From positions 15,649,001 through 15,713,000 of the forward strand of contig NC_068561.1 of NCBI RefSeq assembly GCF_022201045.2: a DNA stretch of 64,000 nucleotides. Direction: 5' to 3'. This DNA is from Citrus sinensis. Its lineage: Eukaryota > Streptophyta > Magnoliopsida > Sapindales > Rutaceae. The notes under the pieces are model-generated. The model was given only the letters and a program-made list of their open reading frames with translations. It was not told the DNA's origin and made no database searches. The position numbers and the translations under genes are program-made. Positions 11,036 to 22,040 of the stretch are shown piece by piece (the first letter of the stretch is position 1; each line of letters opens with the position of its first letter).

Positions 11036-14000
11036 TGTAGATAAGTTTTTTCCTCATAGTCAATGTAATGGTGTGTTTATCAATATTGATGTTTACCCTC
11101 CAGCTATTAATTCCCCCCCCCCCCCCCCTCCTCTTTTTTTTGAGAATTTTTTTTTTTCCCTTTCACATCCAGAATTAAGCACCATTATATATTTTGTACC
11201 CTTCACCATTAGCTGCATGAACAGAAGTAGAATTATGGGATATCTTTGTGAAGGTCATTTCCCAATGCCATTAAAAGAAACCTTTTTAATGCACTTACCG
11301 TCCTATAAGTCAAATGTACAAATATAACTGCCTTACCACTCCAATTTGAGTTTATTTATCATTAAAAAGGAATGCAAGTTGCTAACTACACTGAAGGACT
11401 ATCAACATGTAGCTAAACAGAAAATGATGACGGCTTCGACTTAAAGTTCACAGCACGGTGAATTGAAAGGGGAAACAGTTAAGAGAGATGCATTAAAAAA
11501 AATGCCTATTTTGCACGTCAAACATTAACTACTTCAGAAAGAAAGGGAAAGGGATGAGCAAGAAAAGGTTATGGTGAAAGAAAGGAAGGGAAGGAAGCCT
11601 GACTAGAACAAGAACGTTTATGCTTACATTCCTTCAGAGTTATGGGTTGAGTTGTCCATTTTTCTTCGCACCAAAAAGTTCTGTCTGAATTGATGATCTC
11701 CATATATGTCGATGTGCCAAAAGTTTGTATATCTGTTGGTCTTTGATAGTCATAATCATCTCTAAAAACTAAATTATAGCGCGCATTCACCTTCTTTTAC
11801 TTTTCCACCGGGGTTCTAGTTGATTCACCCATGTAAATGCTCAAAGATGGTAACTTTGCTCCCATCTGTCATGGATCCTTGTAATGGCATATAGAAATCA
11901 TCGACAACTCATTTATCAGAATCCCTTTCACTTACCGGTATACTCTCTGTCATCATACATCTCTATTGATACATAATTTAAATTTCCATATTCCATGCAC
12001 AACAGATTACTGACGTTAGCAAATCATTTAGTCTTGTCTAGCACCAAAGGAAAATATCTAAGGGAAAAAGCTTGTATAAGATAGTGTAGGATTAAGGGTA
12101 TCGCTGGTTTGAATGGACAAGTATTATTTTATTTTGTTTACCAGGTTTCGACAAACAAGTTTTCAATCAGTGCCTTACTGGCAACCGTTGCAGGTAATGT
12201 GATTGATAGTATCCCATCAGTACATTCATTCATGAAATATATGCTTTTGTAGATTGATTAATCACACACCCTCGCACATATGCAAAAGAGAGAGGTACTG
12301 TTTTCTTATCACTTCGTCTAAAATTCTACCTCTGCAACAGTGAAGTTGGCAGATTATTATACATCTGCGCCTTGCTATCTGACTGCTAATTGACACTATC
12401 CTTAAAAGTTAAAACCAACAATGACGATTTGAGTTGATTTTATGTCTGCTGAGTTCTGCCAAGTAAATTTGCTTTCTAGTTTGTGAACATGCCGTGAACT
12501 GGGTTGAGACTTATTCTGAATTTTGTAATTACCAGCTAGTTTCTAACATTTTGTTAGTAAGCACCAACGACTGGAATGAGTGGAAACTTATGAAGCCATC
12601 TAATCATTCTTTCAAGAAATAAATCTAAACCTTAATGATTCTTCCAAAAAGTTGAGATGGTCCACAATGCAGCGACCTTTATCTACTAACCTTTCCTATA
12701 ATATAAGCTAGCTACCTGCCCTTTTCTTCTTCTGCCTTTTGTTGTAGCATAGCCTGGCATTTCCTCTCTCTGCCTAGTAGTGGTCCTTCCATGCTATAAA
12801 GCGAAGGTTTTATTAAGCCCTAAGCAATTCAGTGTGCCAGCTCACTATGCAGAAAAGCCTTATTGCCTTCTGCTCTTTTGCTTTCAAATAATTGATGGCT
12901 ACCTTTCATATATTTTTCTGATGATGAGTAGCTGTCCTTTCTCCAATGCTGTTTGGTCATCGCTGCAAGAAAATCAATCAACACCCGAAATGGACAGAAT
13001 TCTTTTAACTTTTATCCATTTTTGGTGCAAGATAATCCATCTTCTTCTTCTTCTTCTTTTTTTAAAAAAAATTAAGTCAGATATCTTGCTCATTTACACA
13101 TCAAAGCCGCATTGGCCGAGCTTTAATCCATTTTAATAGTAATTTAATCCCACGCCAAGAATCATAATTTCAGTTAAAATTCCCATGTGCGAGAACCAAA
13201 GCTGAAATGGGTTGAGTGAATCAATGCCACTTTATCACATGAGGCTCTGAGGAAAAGCAAGACTTTCACACAAACCAAAAGGTGAGTGAGTGTTTCAAGC
13301 TTCCAATTTTCATGCGAATACATCTGTCATTCTTCGTGCTTTTTTGTTCTAAATTTTGAACGCTTTTTGCATGGAAACAAAGTTTCAAAAAAAAAAAAAA
13401 AAGGCACTGTGACTACAATCCATTTTCTCGTCTACAAATAATTTTCGATTTTCGAATTCTTGTGCATTTTAAAAAAAATCATTTTTCCTTTATCTCACTT
13501 AGCTTTTGAAGCCTATCGTGAAATTGAATCATATCTTGAATAAAGAAGCCATCCATGATAGCGACCATCTATACACCATAATTCGGCTAATAAGCGTCCC
13601 CGCAGTTGCCTACCGAAATTAAACTTCCTCGAGATCTTATCACAACCTATAAAAACTATAGGTATTAATTTATTTAATCGATAAGATAATTAAAAGAAAT
13701 TCAATAATTATTGGGGCTTCTTAATAAGTAATTGCTCTTAATGTGTTGCTCCAATTCATCCCCACTCAAAGATTCAAATCGGGTTGGACATTTCTGAATT
13801 TGGCTAAATTTTTCAAATGATCTTTTACCGGCAAATCGAGTTCAGCCAAATCTGGTTCATTAATTATTATTAATAGATTCGAATCGAACTAGAGTCAAAA
13901 CAGAATCGATCACGATCCGGTTCGGACAAAATAGCCAACCGTATTTCGAGCCCAAGGCAAGAGGTCATCTTAATTTGAGTCGTCGCTTTAGAACCGGCAA

Positions 14001-14685
14001 AATTTTGTTTTATAAAATAAATAAATAAATGAATAAATCTGCAAATTTTCAGCCACCAAAGATCTTTAGAGACCCTACCAAAGGTCACGAGTAAGTAAGG
14101 GAACATTTAATTCTCGTCATTGATTATGTCCTTAAATTCAAATGCTACATTAACATCACAAGAGGGGTAGGCCAAGGTTGCTCCATCAACCCATAAACTC
14201 TGATCGCATTAATTGTAAAAAATAAAAAATAAAAAAGAGGAATCTGCACAAAATCAGTCATCAACGACAATTAATAGAGCGAACCTGCCCGCGAGTACAA
14301 ACCCAAACAGATCTCCGCACCAGACACCAGTGTCACGGCGAGACAATGGCTTATCGAAGGTTCGTTAAACGGACCACTTGTTTTTTGTTGTTTTTTAAAT
14401 TAATGCGAAGAGAAGAAGCGAAGACCTATCCGGTAAAAAGACAAAAGCACGCGCACCTTAGTGTTTTCTGACAAGTGCTTTGCTCAAGTAAACGCGCATC
14501 AAGAGAGCATCGCACAACCAAACAGAACGCTGACCAATAACATCGGAATCCTTAATGTTCTACGTTTTCTCAAATAAACATATAAATTATTTATTTAATC
14601 AAATAGGTCCCGTACTATTACATTTCCACTTTCAATAAGTCAAATATTTTTGGAGCTAATAGTAATTCACCATATCCCGTGAATT
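11036..14685. other. Long intergenic spacer, no gene recognised
   Basis: The start (to about 11340) is probably the PTAC13 3' UTR and includes a poly-C tract near 11114-11128. Short open frames at 12780-13136 and 13870-14106 match no family I know. At 13750-13930 there is CGAATCGAA/GATTCGAAT-rich sequence that looks like an end of a decayed DNA transposon. No RNA gene was seen. Confidence 0.5.
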
Positions 14686-14689
14686 TTAA

Positions 14690-15889
14690 GGGTGCATTTG
14701 GCAACGTTTTCTTGACGGATGTTTTTTATTTTCCAGAAATTAAAAATACAAAACATGTTTGGTTAAGCTATTTTTTGATAAACAGTAAAAAAAAATTGAA
14801 GAACAAAATATTTCTGTTTTCTAACTTTTGTAAAGGAAACTCAAAAACGTCAAATTGGTGTTCTTAAGTTGCTGGAGAACAACATAAAAAAAGGATGATA
14901 AAAAGTTATTCTAAGCCCACCATTCTCATTTATTAAATTATTATTTTATTAATTCTTTATTCAACTTTACTTTCACATTTTCACCTCACCTTTTTTTTTT
15001 TTTAGAAAAACAGTTATTTTTATAATTTCACTACCTTATCTTCTTCTTCTTCATTATACCGCTGAATTGGGCATTTTTCTTCTTCCTCATTGTATCAAGT
15101 AACAAGATCTAGATGCATTTTTTTTTTGAATTTTGTGGTTTTGTTTATTTTGCATTAAAAATTTGTATAATTGATTGCAAGAGCATTGTGACATGACTCT
15201 ACACGACTTAATGTGTATGTTAATTTTTATTTGTTATATATTTGAGTTTATGATGTTATTATCATTATTAAACATCCTATAGCTATTTTTTTATTTATTT
15301 GTAGGCGACGCCCTTTATGTTGAAAGGAATATATGTAGATATTTAGGCATGTTTTTTATGCAAATATTTTGTGCTCTTTTGTTCTTTATATTTTTTGTTG
15401 TAAAATATAATTAGCACAAATGAAATACTTAAATGTCTATAATAAATATAATTGTAGTATGATTTTTTTATTTTGTTATGCTAATTAATTCTACATTTAT
15501 TATTTTATTTTTCATTTTATTTTAATTTCTTAAACTTAATAAAATATAAGAGGGTTTTCTTAAAATTATTATTGATGTATGAAATTTGATTTCATTTTGA
15601 TTAAAATTATAATAATAAAAGATAAAATGTATAAATAAATTGAAGAAAATTATTTTATAAAATATTCCATAAATAATTCTATATTTTCAACCAAACGTAT
15701 TTTTACTGTTTTTTCACATTTTCAGACAAACAACCAAACATATTTTTATTATTTTTATTTTCATATATTGTTTTGAAAACATGCTACCAAACAAATTTTC
15801 ATTTTAAAAAATATCACATCAAAAACATCATTCTCTTTCTCTAAAATAAGAGCCGAAATCACTAGTTAAAAAAATTACCAAACGCACCC
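14690..15889. mobile_element. Non-autonomous DNA transposon with GGGTGCRTTTGG ends
   Basis: The left end AGGGTGCATTTGGCAACG and the right end ACCAAACGCACCCT are inverted copies of a common plant MITE/hAT terminus. The 1.2-kb interior is AT-rich and non-coding, with subterminal 'accaaacat' repeats near both ends. Flanking bases (ATTTTA against TATTTTT) do not give a clean target duplication, so the superfamily is uncertain. The Pack-MULE inserted a few bases beyond its right end. Confidence 0.6.
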
Positions 15890-16047
15890 TTATTTTTCTG
15901 TCAGGGTAATTTTTAGGGACCTCCCCTGAGGTTTAGTATATTGACAGTTTGATAGAAAATATTCATGTAATTACAGGAACCTCCCCTGACGTTAGTATTC
16001 CGTTAAGTAGACCGTCAATTACTGTTGAAATTCCAAAACTGCCCTTG

Positions 16048-16136
16048 TCTTCTCCCTCACCACGCAGCAAGTCTACCCTTTGTTCTCCCTCACGCAGCAA
16101 GTCTACCCTTTGTTCTCCCTCACGCAACAAATCTCG
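16048..16136. repeat. ~30-bp tandem repeat in the Pack-MULE
   Basis: Three partial copies of a unit containing 'aagtctaccctttgttctcc' followed by 'ctcacgcagc'. The last copy is diverged ('aacaaatctcgg'). Related 'gtgagggagatc' pieces recur near 16360-16440 in the other orientation. Confidence 0.75.
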
Positions 16137-16643
16137 GTTCGTTTCAAGCACTTTGCTCCCTCACTCTCCCTCTCTCTTTCTTTGAAACAAATAAACATAG
16201 AGGCAGGAATTACAGGATAAACTTTCCTCAACATCACGAAGGCTGCAATTACAGGACAATGAGCTTCAACTCCCTAACAGTCAACTCATAAACAGTACAA
16301 TGTCCTACACGAATTTCCTTAACAAGAAGATTACAATAGCTGTCGGAGACAAGGCTATTGCTGCGTGAGGGAGATCAGAGCCGACACTACGTGAGGAGTG
16401 CTGAGACTTGCTGGCTGCTGCGTGGTGAGGGAGATCGGAGCCGACACAAGGCGATGAGGAAACTTGGGAAAATTTGAGCAATGCTGGCTGTTGAACAAAG
16501 CGAGACGCGTGAGAGAGTTTATTCCATTCATGTGTGTGGCAGTTTTTTAGACCTGCACTCGAGGATCATTCTTGTGATTTCTGGCATTATCTCTTTCTGC
16601 CATGGTACTACTGCTTTCCTTTCTAATGCATCGGATAGAATCT

Positions 16644-16844
16644 TCAAGTTCTCATCTGTAAACTTGTTGAAACTGTTGAGGCAATCGGAGTCTTCTTCTT
16701 CTGCCTCGCTCGAAGAAGCTGAATTTGGGCTGGAGTTAGGGTTTGATAAAAGGTCTGGTTTAGGGTGATGGTTGCTTCTGAAGCTGCTTTCATAGCCTTC
16801 ACATACCCAAAATTGGTGTTCTTTTTGGCAACAGCTGTTTGCAC
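16644..16844 (-). pseudogene. Second captured fragment, unidentified
   Basis: A 66-codon minus-strand open frame lies downstream of the 14-3-3 fragment. It is preceded by 'cttcacag' then 'gagtgc', which looks like an intron 3' end, so it may be an exon of another host gene. The predicted peptide is Ala/Lys/Thr-rich and I do not recognise it. Confidence 0.3.
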
Positions 16845-16882
16845 TCCTGTGAAGACACTGAAATGGAGGATGGTGATGATGA

Positions 16883-17140
16883 AGTACTTATGATAATCTC
16901 CCTTTCATCTTCAAATAAAACACCTTGGAATCAGCAGCGGCAGCGGCGGGAACCAATTTCTGGTCCAATAATTTCAAGATCCCGCCACAAATCTCCGTCA
17001 ACTCGGCCTCGATCTTCGATCTGTACTCCTTAATCACGGAGACATAGTCCTGGTTGCCGCGCGACTCCTCCTCCTGCTTGATGGAGGACACGATGCGCCA
17101 GGAGGCGCGGCCTGCATCGATGACGTTTTTGTCAGCCTCG
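16883..17140 (-). pseudogene. Captured 14-3-3 (GRF) gene fragment with frameshift
   Basis: On the minus strand the translation contains [52 protein letters not shown] and [11 protein letters not shown], a contiguous middle part of a plant 14-3-3 protein (helices 3-5 region) including the RASWR and YRSKIE signatures. After KMKG one extra base shifts the frame; in the next frame the expected DYHKY continues, then homology stops. The fragment lacks both ends of the family's ~250 residues and sits within Mutator-like terminal repeats, so it is a transduplicated, non-functional piece. It could at most give antisense or small RNA against 14-3-3 genes. Confidence 0.85.
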
Positions 17141-17361
17141 TGGAGAAGGGGCTGCCATTGTTCCGTTCGGATGTGTTTGTTTGAATTTTATTTTTGTTTA
17201 AATTTTAAATTTATTTTTACGTATTTACCCTTTATAATAACGTTATACGTATTTTTGTATGAATGTCAAGGGAGGTCCTTGTAATTACATAAATACTTTC
17301 TATCTGACTGTCAATACACTAAAGCTCATGGGAGGTCCCTAAAAATTACCCTTTTCTGTCA

Positions 17362-18808
17362 CTTGTTAGTTAGGGACCCATTGGTTACAAATGGACAGAG
17401 TGTGTTGTTATTTGAAAAAACGTAAAACGATAAGGATCTAGATGTCAGTTTTTATTGTCTTGGTCTGTATTGAGTGGTGTTTATCGATGCCGAGTTGCCG
17501 ACCGCGCAAGTTAACACACATCGGTCCCGGAAGAATAAGGGAATCCTCTTGCTTCTTTTTATAACGTGCTGAGATAAAAATAAAATTTTTTAGAGTGAGA
17601 CAAAGTTGTTGCGCGTGGTGTGCAGTTGCGGCATTAGAGACTAGATAGAGAGCTGTTTTTATGGTAATGTTTAAGAGCGTGCCGACACTTGAGCGTACGA
17701 TTGTTAACTGTTTGTCAATTGTTTTTGTTTTCGTTTCGGAAGCAAAGCTCACATTTACTTTGACGCGTGATGCCCTTTTGACAACTGTTACTATGGCTAG
17801 AGTTCAATGATTTTGCAGTTTCGCCCTCGAGGTTAGGATATTTTTAAATTTATCAATATTATGTATATTTTACCGTTTTAACCTACTTAATGTTTGTCCT
17901 AAGAAATATCACCAACTTGAATATGAAATAGTCATATTCACACACAAGCAGGATGAATCACATTAAAAATATATTCCTTTTTATACTTTATATTTTTTTA
18001 GTGAGTTTATATAAGAATAATTAGTTGAAGTTTTTCTACTAATTTTTTTAACATATCTACTATAAAAATAATCGAAGAAACCAATAAATATAATAGATGC
18101 CAAATACTAAATTAAAGAAATACTTATTTACCATTTTTCATTACTCTTTAAATTACCTAGAATTAACAAAGCATTAAGCTATAGAACTCTAGATGTATTA
18201 GGTATTGTAATTTTGATGGGAGATCCCAAAGATTGAATTATATAATCAGAGTATTAGGTATATAAATATAGATCTTAATATTAATATGAACTTTGAACAG
18301 CTTTCTCTCACAAAATTAATTTTAACCAAATATTCATATTAATTGATGTCGATGTAATCAATATGCGAGTATGAGTATATGATTGATATGTGTGAATAAG
18401 GTAATTTTTATGTGTCACAATTTAGAAATCACAAAACTGCATGGAAAGAAATGTGAATTCACAAAGCATAGAGTGTGCGTGAAAAATTAAACTGAAAAAT
18501 AGGTGTAAAAGGGCAAAATATGCTTTAAAGTTTAAAATATTCCATACAGTCAGCGACCACTGAGAGAAAGCGAATCAGAAAGTGGCAATAACGAGTAAAC
18601 GTATTTAATTTTCACAACCTCCAAGCCAAGCCACACCCAACTCCCTCCGATTCTTTACTTTCGTCCTCTGGTTTCTACATTTCTAACCCTGGGAAAAAAA
18701 AAGAAAAAAAGATTGACCTACCTACTTTGTATATGGAATCAATTCACAAGACCTAAAATCCCTCACAAAAATACTTAACCCCAGATTCAGCTCATACCCG
18801 GTTCAGCA
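17362..18808. other. Intergenic spacer upstream of lectin gene
   Basis: AT-rich with no recognisable gene. The last ~200 bases (18600-18808, including a pyrimidine-rich stretch and TTGTATATGG near 18727) are likely promoter and leader of the lectin gene. Confidence 0.45.
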
Positions 18809-19891
18809 ATGGCCACATTCTTCATGTCCAGGTACTTTGCAACACTCACTTTACTCATTTTCCACTTTCAAGTCCTCAACGCAGACCCAAGTTCGTCTTT
18901 TTCCTTCAAAAGTTTTGGTAAAGGTTCACACTTGGAGTCCAGCATTGCTTTATATGGGGATGCAAAGGTTGTTAATGGTGGGTCTGTGGTTCAACTCACT
19001 GACTCTGTTAGTTCTAGCGCTGGGAGAGTCATGTATAAGAAACCCATCAAGCTTGTTGAAGGTAATACTGGGAATTTGGCTTCTTTTTCGACAAACTTCT
19101 CATTTTCAATGTCTAAGGAAAATGGTGATGGTTTAGCTTTTATTATGGTTCCAAGTGGTTTTAATCTTAGTGTGTCTGCTAACACCTCATTTGGGCTCTC
19201 TCCGGAAATGGATAAAAGTAAATTTAGAGTTGTTGCTGTTGAGTTTGATACCTTAAGAGATGTTAAGTACGGTGATGTGAATGGGAATCATGTCGGAATT
19301 GATGTGGGTAGTCTTGTTTCTGTGAAAGTGAGCAATGTTTCATCTCACAACATTGTGTTGAATAGTGATAAGAAATTGAACTCTTGGATTGATTACGAAG
19401 CTAGTTCAAAGAGACTAGAGGTCAGATTGAGTTATCTTGATTCAGCAAAGCCGGTTGATCCACTGCTCTCATACCCAATTGACTTATCCAAATTGTGGAA
19501 TAATGAGGAAGTGTTTGTGGGCTTAAGCTCTTCGAATAGGAATTCTTCACAGATTTGTAATCTGTATTCATGGAGCTTTAAGCTAAGGCATGTTCCACAT
19601 TGGATGCATTCACAGCCACTGGATCCAAAGACTTTTGTTAAGAACTTGAAAACACCTCCCCAGCCACCTCCCAAGCGGAGTGACTGCCTGTTGAAAGTGC
19701 TTGGTGCGCTGATTTTTGGTACAGCTTGTGGAGCTTTGGGAGCATCAATTGTGTTGTATTTGTGGACCATCTTTGCAAATAAGCGCCCGGTGGTGCCAGT
19801 GACTGAGGAGTGTGCTGTGCACCTTGCAGATTTCGAGTATGAGAAGTTCAAAGTATTGGTAGATAAAGCCGTCGAAGATGGCAAAAAGTAG
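18809..19891 (+). CDS. Membrane-anchored L-type (legume) lectin without kinase domain
   Basis: Single-exon gene of 360 residues. A signal peptide covers about residues 1-25, ending near LNA. A legume-lectin/ConA-like domain follows (about 26-262) with the family features GDGLAFIMVP, VVAVEFDT and NHVGIDVGSLVS. A Pro-rich linker (about 275-290), one transmembrane helix (about 294-318) and a 40-residue cytosolic tail complete it. Lectin receptor kinases continue into a ~300-residue kinase at this point; here a stop follows, and downstream sequence shows no kinase. The architecture matches the kinase-less lectin proteins typified by Arabidopsis At3g09190/At5g03350. Several N-glycosylation sites (NFS, NLS, NTS, NVS) fit an extracellular domain. 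Its sugar ligand cannot be inferred. Confidence 0.9.
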   Translation: MATFFMSRYFATLTLLIFHFQVLNADPSSSFSFKSFGKGSHLESSIALYGDAKVVNGGSVVQLTDSVSSSAGRVMYKKPIKLVEGNTGNLASFSTNFSFSMSKENGDGLAFIMVPSGFNLSVSANTSFGLSPEMDKSKFRVVAVEFDTLRDVKYGDVNGNHVGIDVGSLVSVKVSNVSSHNIVLNSDKKLNSWIDYEASSKRLEVRLSYLDSAKPVDPLLSYPIDLSKLWNNEEVFVGLSSSNRNSSQICNLYSWSFKLRHVPHWMHSQPLDPKTFVKNLKTPPQPPPKRSDCLLKVLGALIFGTACGALGASIVLYLWTIFANKRPVVPVTEECAVHLADFEYEKFKVLVDKAVEDGKK

Positions 19892-20715
19892 ATGAATAGT
19901 TGGAACCCAGTTGCTTGTTTTGTGTTGTAAATTCATGTTGTTTTTTGTGCCAGTAGTTCAGGCTTTGTTATGTGGGTTGTAACTGATGATCAAATGTGAA
20001 AATGTAATTCTCTATTACATATTGTCTGATGACTATTACATGTTGTCTGATGACGGGATTAATGAAGCATTAACTTTTAATTGAGAATGTGCAACTCTTT
20101 ATAATACTTGAGGAAGTGCATTTCCTTGAAACTATAATTGCTAGGTCGTGTCAAAAGTTTGATTTTAGCCTCCAATTCATAGGTAATAATCAAATGCATA
20201 CCGAGCTCTGTTCTGCCTATTTTGACCTGAACTTGCTGCTGATCCTCTGATTCTAGTAACTTAGCTTTGCTGGCATATAGATTGTTTAATCATGGTAATT
20301 GGTAAAGAGTGGCCCAAGAAGAGAATGGCTTCATGAATTTTGTCACATTCTTGAGATTAAATGATCACTAGCACGCGTTTGAGCTGCCAATCCTTTTTAC
20401 TTGGCTGCTGTGTTTTGATGCTTAATGGTGAAGGCAGAATAAAAGTATACAAGCCTTGTGGTATATGAATATGCTGTCCCAGACCTGAAAGTGTTTGAGA
20501 TTTCTAGAAATTCCAGTTCCTTGACCCTACTCTGATTTTGGATCCATATCCTGTACTGAGTTGAGTGTTTCGCAACTTTTACAACCTGTCATCCTCTACA
20601 ATCAAGGGATACGTGCAATGTATCCTTTTAACGGAGTTTCTATCTTTGCTTAATGTTACAATCACAGTACGAGAGCCTACGCTGTATTAACCATTCCACA
20701 CCGTTTCCTGCCACC
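19892..20715. other. 3' flank of lectin gene, no further gene
   Basis: Probable 3' UTR to about 20100, including a 'attacatgttgtctgatga' type duplication near 20015-20055. Beyond it lies unassigned spacer. Confidence 0.45.
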
Positions 20716-20729
20716 ATCGATTCATATTT

Positions 20730-21215
20730 TAGAACTTCTCTAAAAAACTCTATTAATTTTACTATTTAAATATATATTTACTTACCTATGTGCTAAAAAA
20801 TAGAGTGAAAAAATATATTTTTCTTCTGTAAAAGGCTCTTCAAATATAAACAAGTTAATATTATTTTAATCAAATAAATATTTTTTCAAAGGAAAAATAA
20901 ATGGTAATTAAAACACTTATCTCTCTCTTTAATAAAAAAAAATAAAATATAAATTGAAGAGTGAGAAAACAGCTATACAAAATTGAAGAAAGAAAATTAT
21001 TTTTTATTTGAAAAATCTTAATTAAAGTGTATTTTGAAGTCTTAAATGCTAATATGATTTTTCAAATAAGATTTTAGTACTTATTTGAAAAACCACACAG
21101 ATTCTTCAAATAAGTAATTATTTGAAAAACCACATAGATTCTTCAAATAAGTACTTATTTGAAAAAATAAGTATTAAAATCTTATTTGAAGAGCCTTTTA
21201 GAGATATTCTTAGTA
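20730..21215. repeat. MITE-like inverted repeat with internal tandem units
   Basis: The left end AGAACTTCTCTAAAAAACTC and the right end, complement of AGAATATCTCTAAAAGGCTC, are inverted copies around AT-rich sequence. Inside, 'cttatttgaa' and 'attcttcaaataagta' units recur three to four times in both orientations (21040-21190), which would fold into a strong hairpin. No coding capacity. A target duplication could not be fixed. Confidence 0.6.
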
Positions 21216-22040
21216 ATGATATCATAGACTCCATCTTTTTTTCTCCTTCTACTGAGTGTGGGTGTTACTAATCAAGGTTCAATTACTTATCAAGGTTCAA
21301 TCTCATATATTTCATGTATGTACTAATGGGATGGCATATTATGCATGGATCGAAACCTTGTAAGTGGAAACCTAGTACAAGATGACCAATGTGTATTGAT
21401 GTGTTCCTTTGGTTATCATCCTTTGAAATTTGAATTGTTTCCCATGATTTGATTCTTCACTAATTTTTCACTTAATTGACCTCAGCTTGAATTGAACGAA
21501 ACAAAATGCCGAACTCATATTTAATCTTCAAACACAAGAATACCAAGATCATCAGGGTTTGGACGGCATTAATTTCAATTCTGATTTTAGGTTAGTTACA
21601 TTTTCCGTAGTTGTCTTTTTGTAATCTAGTTTTATCCCTTGATAATTAACCATGAAAGTGCTGCAAATTAGCTGGCCAAATAAAGGCGAAATGGAAGCTT
21701 GCCCAACATTATTTGGCAAATGTGGCAAAACTCCTAGCAAATCATTTTCTTGGTATCTCAATCATATCCAAGAAACCAAGTAATGCGATTTACCGTAACT
21801 AACTCTCTATTGAGAAACAAGTCATATAAACATAATAAGCATTTCATAGAAATTGATTATATGAACTTTTTCTTGCTCAGTTCTCTGCGATGACAAAATG
21901 GAAAATGAAAGAACAAAACCAAAAGCTTTTAGATAACATAATTGGCATACCCCTTCTGGATCTATAATTGCCAAAGACTGGCAACCAGAAATTAAAACTT
22001 CTAACCAACCATTACCAAATCAGACACAACATGATCAGGT
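21216..22040. other. Intergenic and beta-tubulin 3' flank
   Basis: No gene recognised. The last ~150 bases before 22041 are likely the beta-tubulin 3' UTR on the minus strand. Confidence 0.5.

Larger units (their letters stand above)
15904..17351. mobile_element. Pack-MULE (Mutator-like element carrying host gene pieces)
   Basis: The terminal inverted repeats are GGGTAATTTTTAGGGACCTC at the left and its near-perfect complement GAGGTCCCTAAAAATTACCC at the right, extending imperfectly further in. They are flanked by a perfect 10-bp direct repeat TTTTCTGTCA (15894-15903 and 17352-17361). Target duplications of 9-11 bp are the hallmark of Mutator-like elements. There is no transposase. The 1448-bp interior instead holds a broken 14-3-3 gene fragment, a second unidentified fragment and short GC-rich direct repeats, which is the Pack-MULE arrangement. 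Confidence 0.85.
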
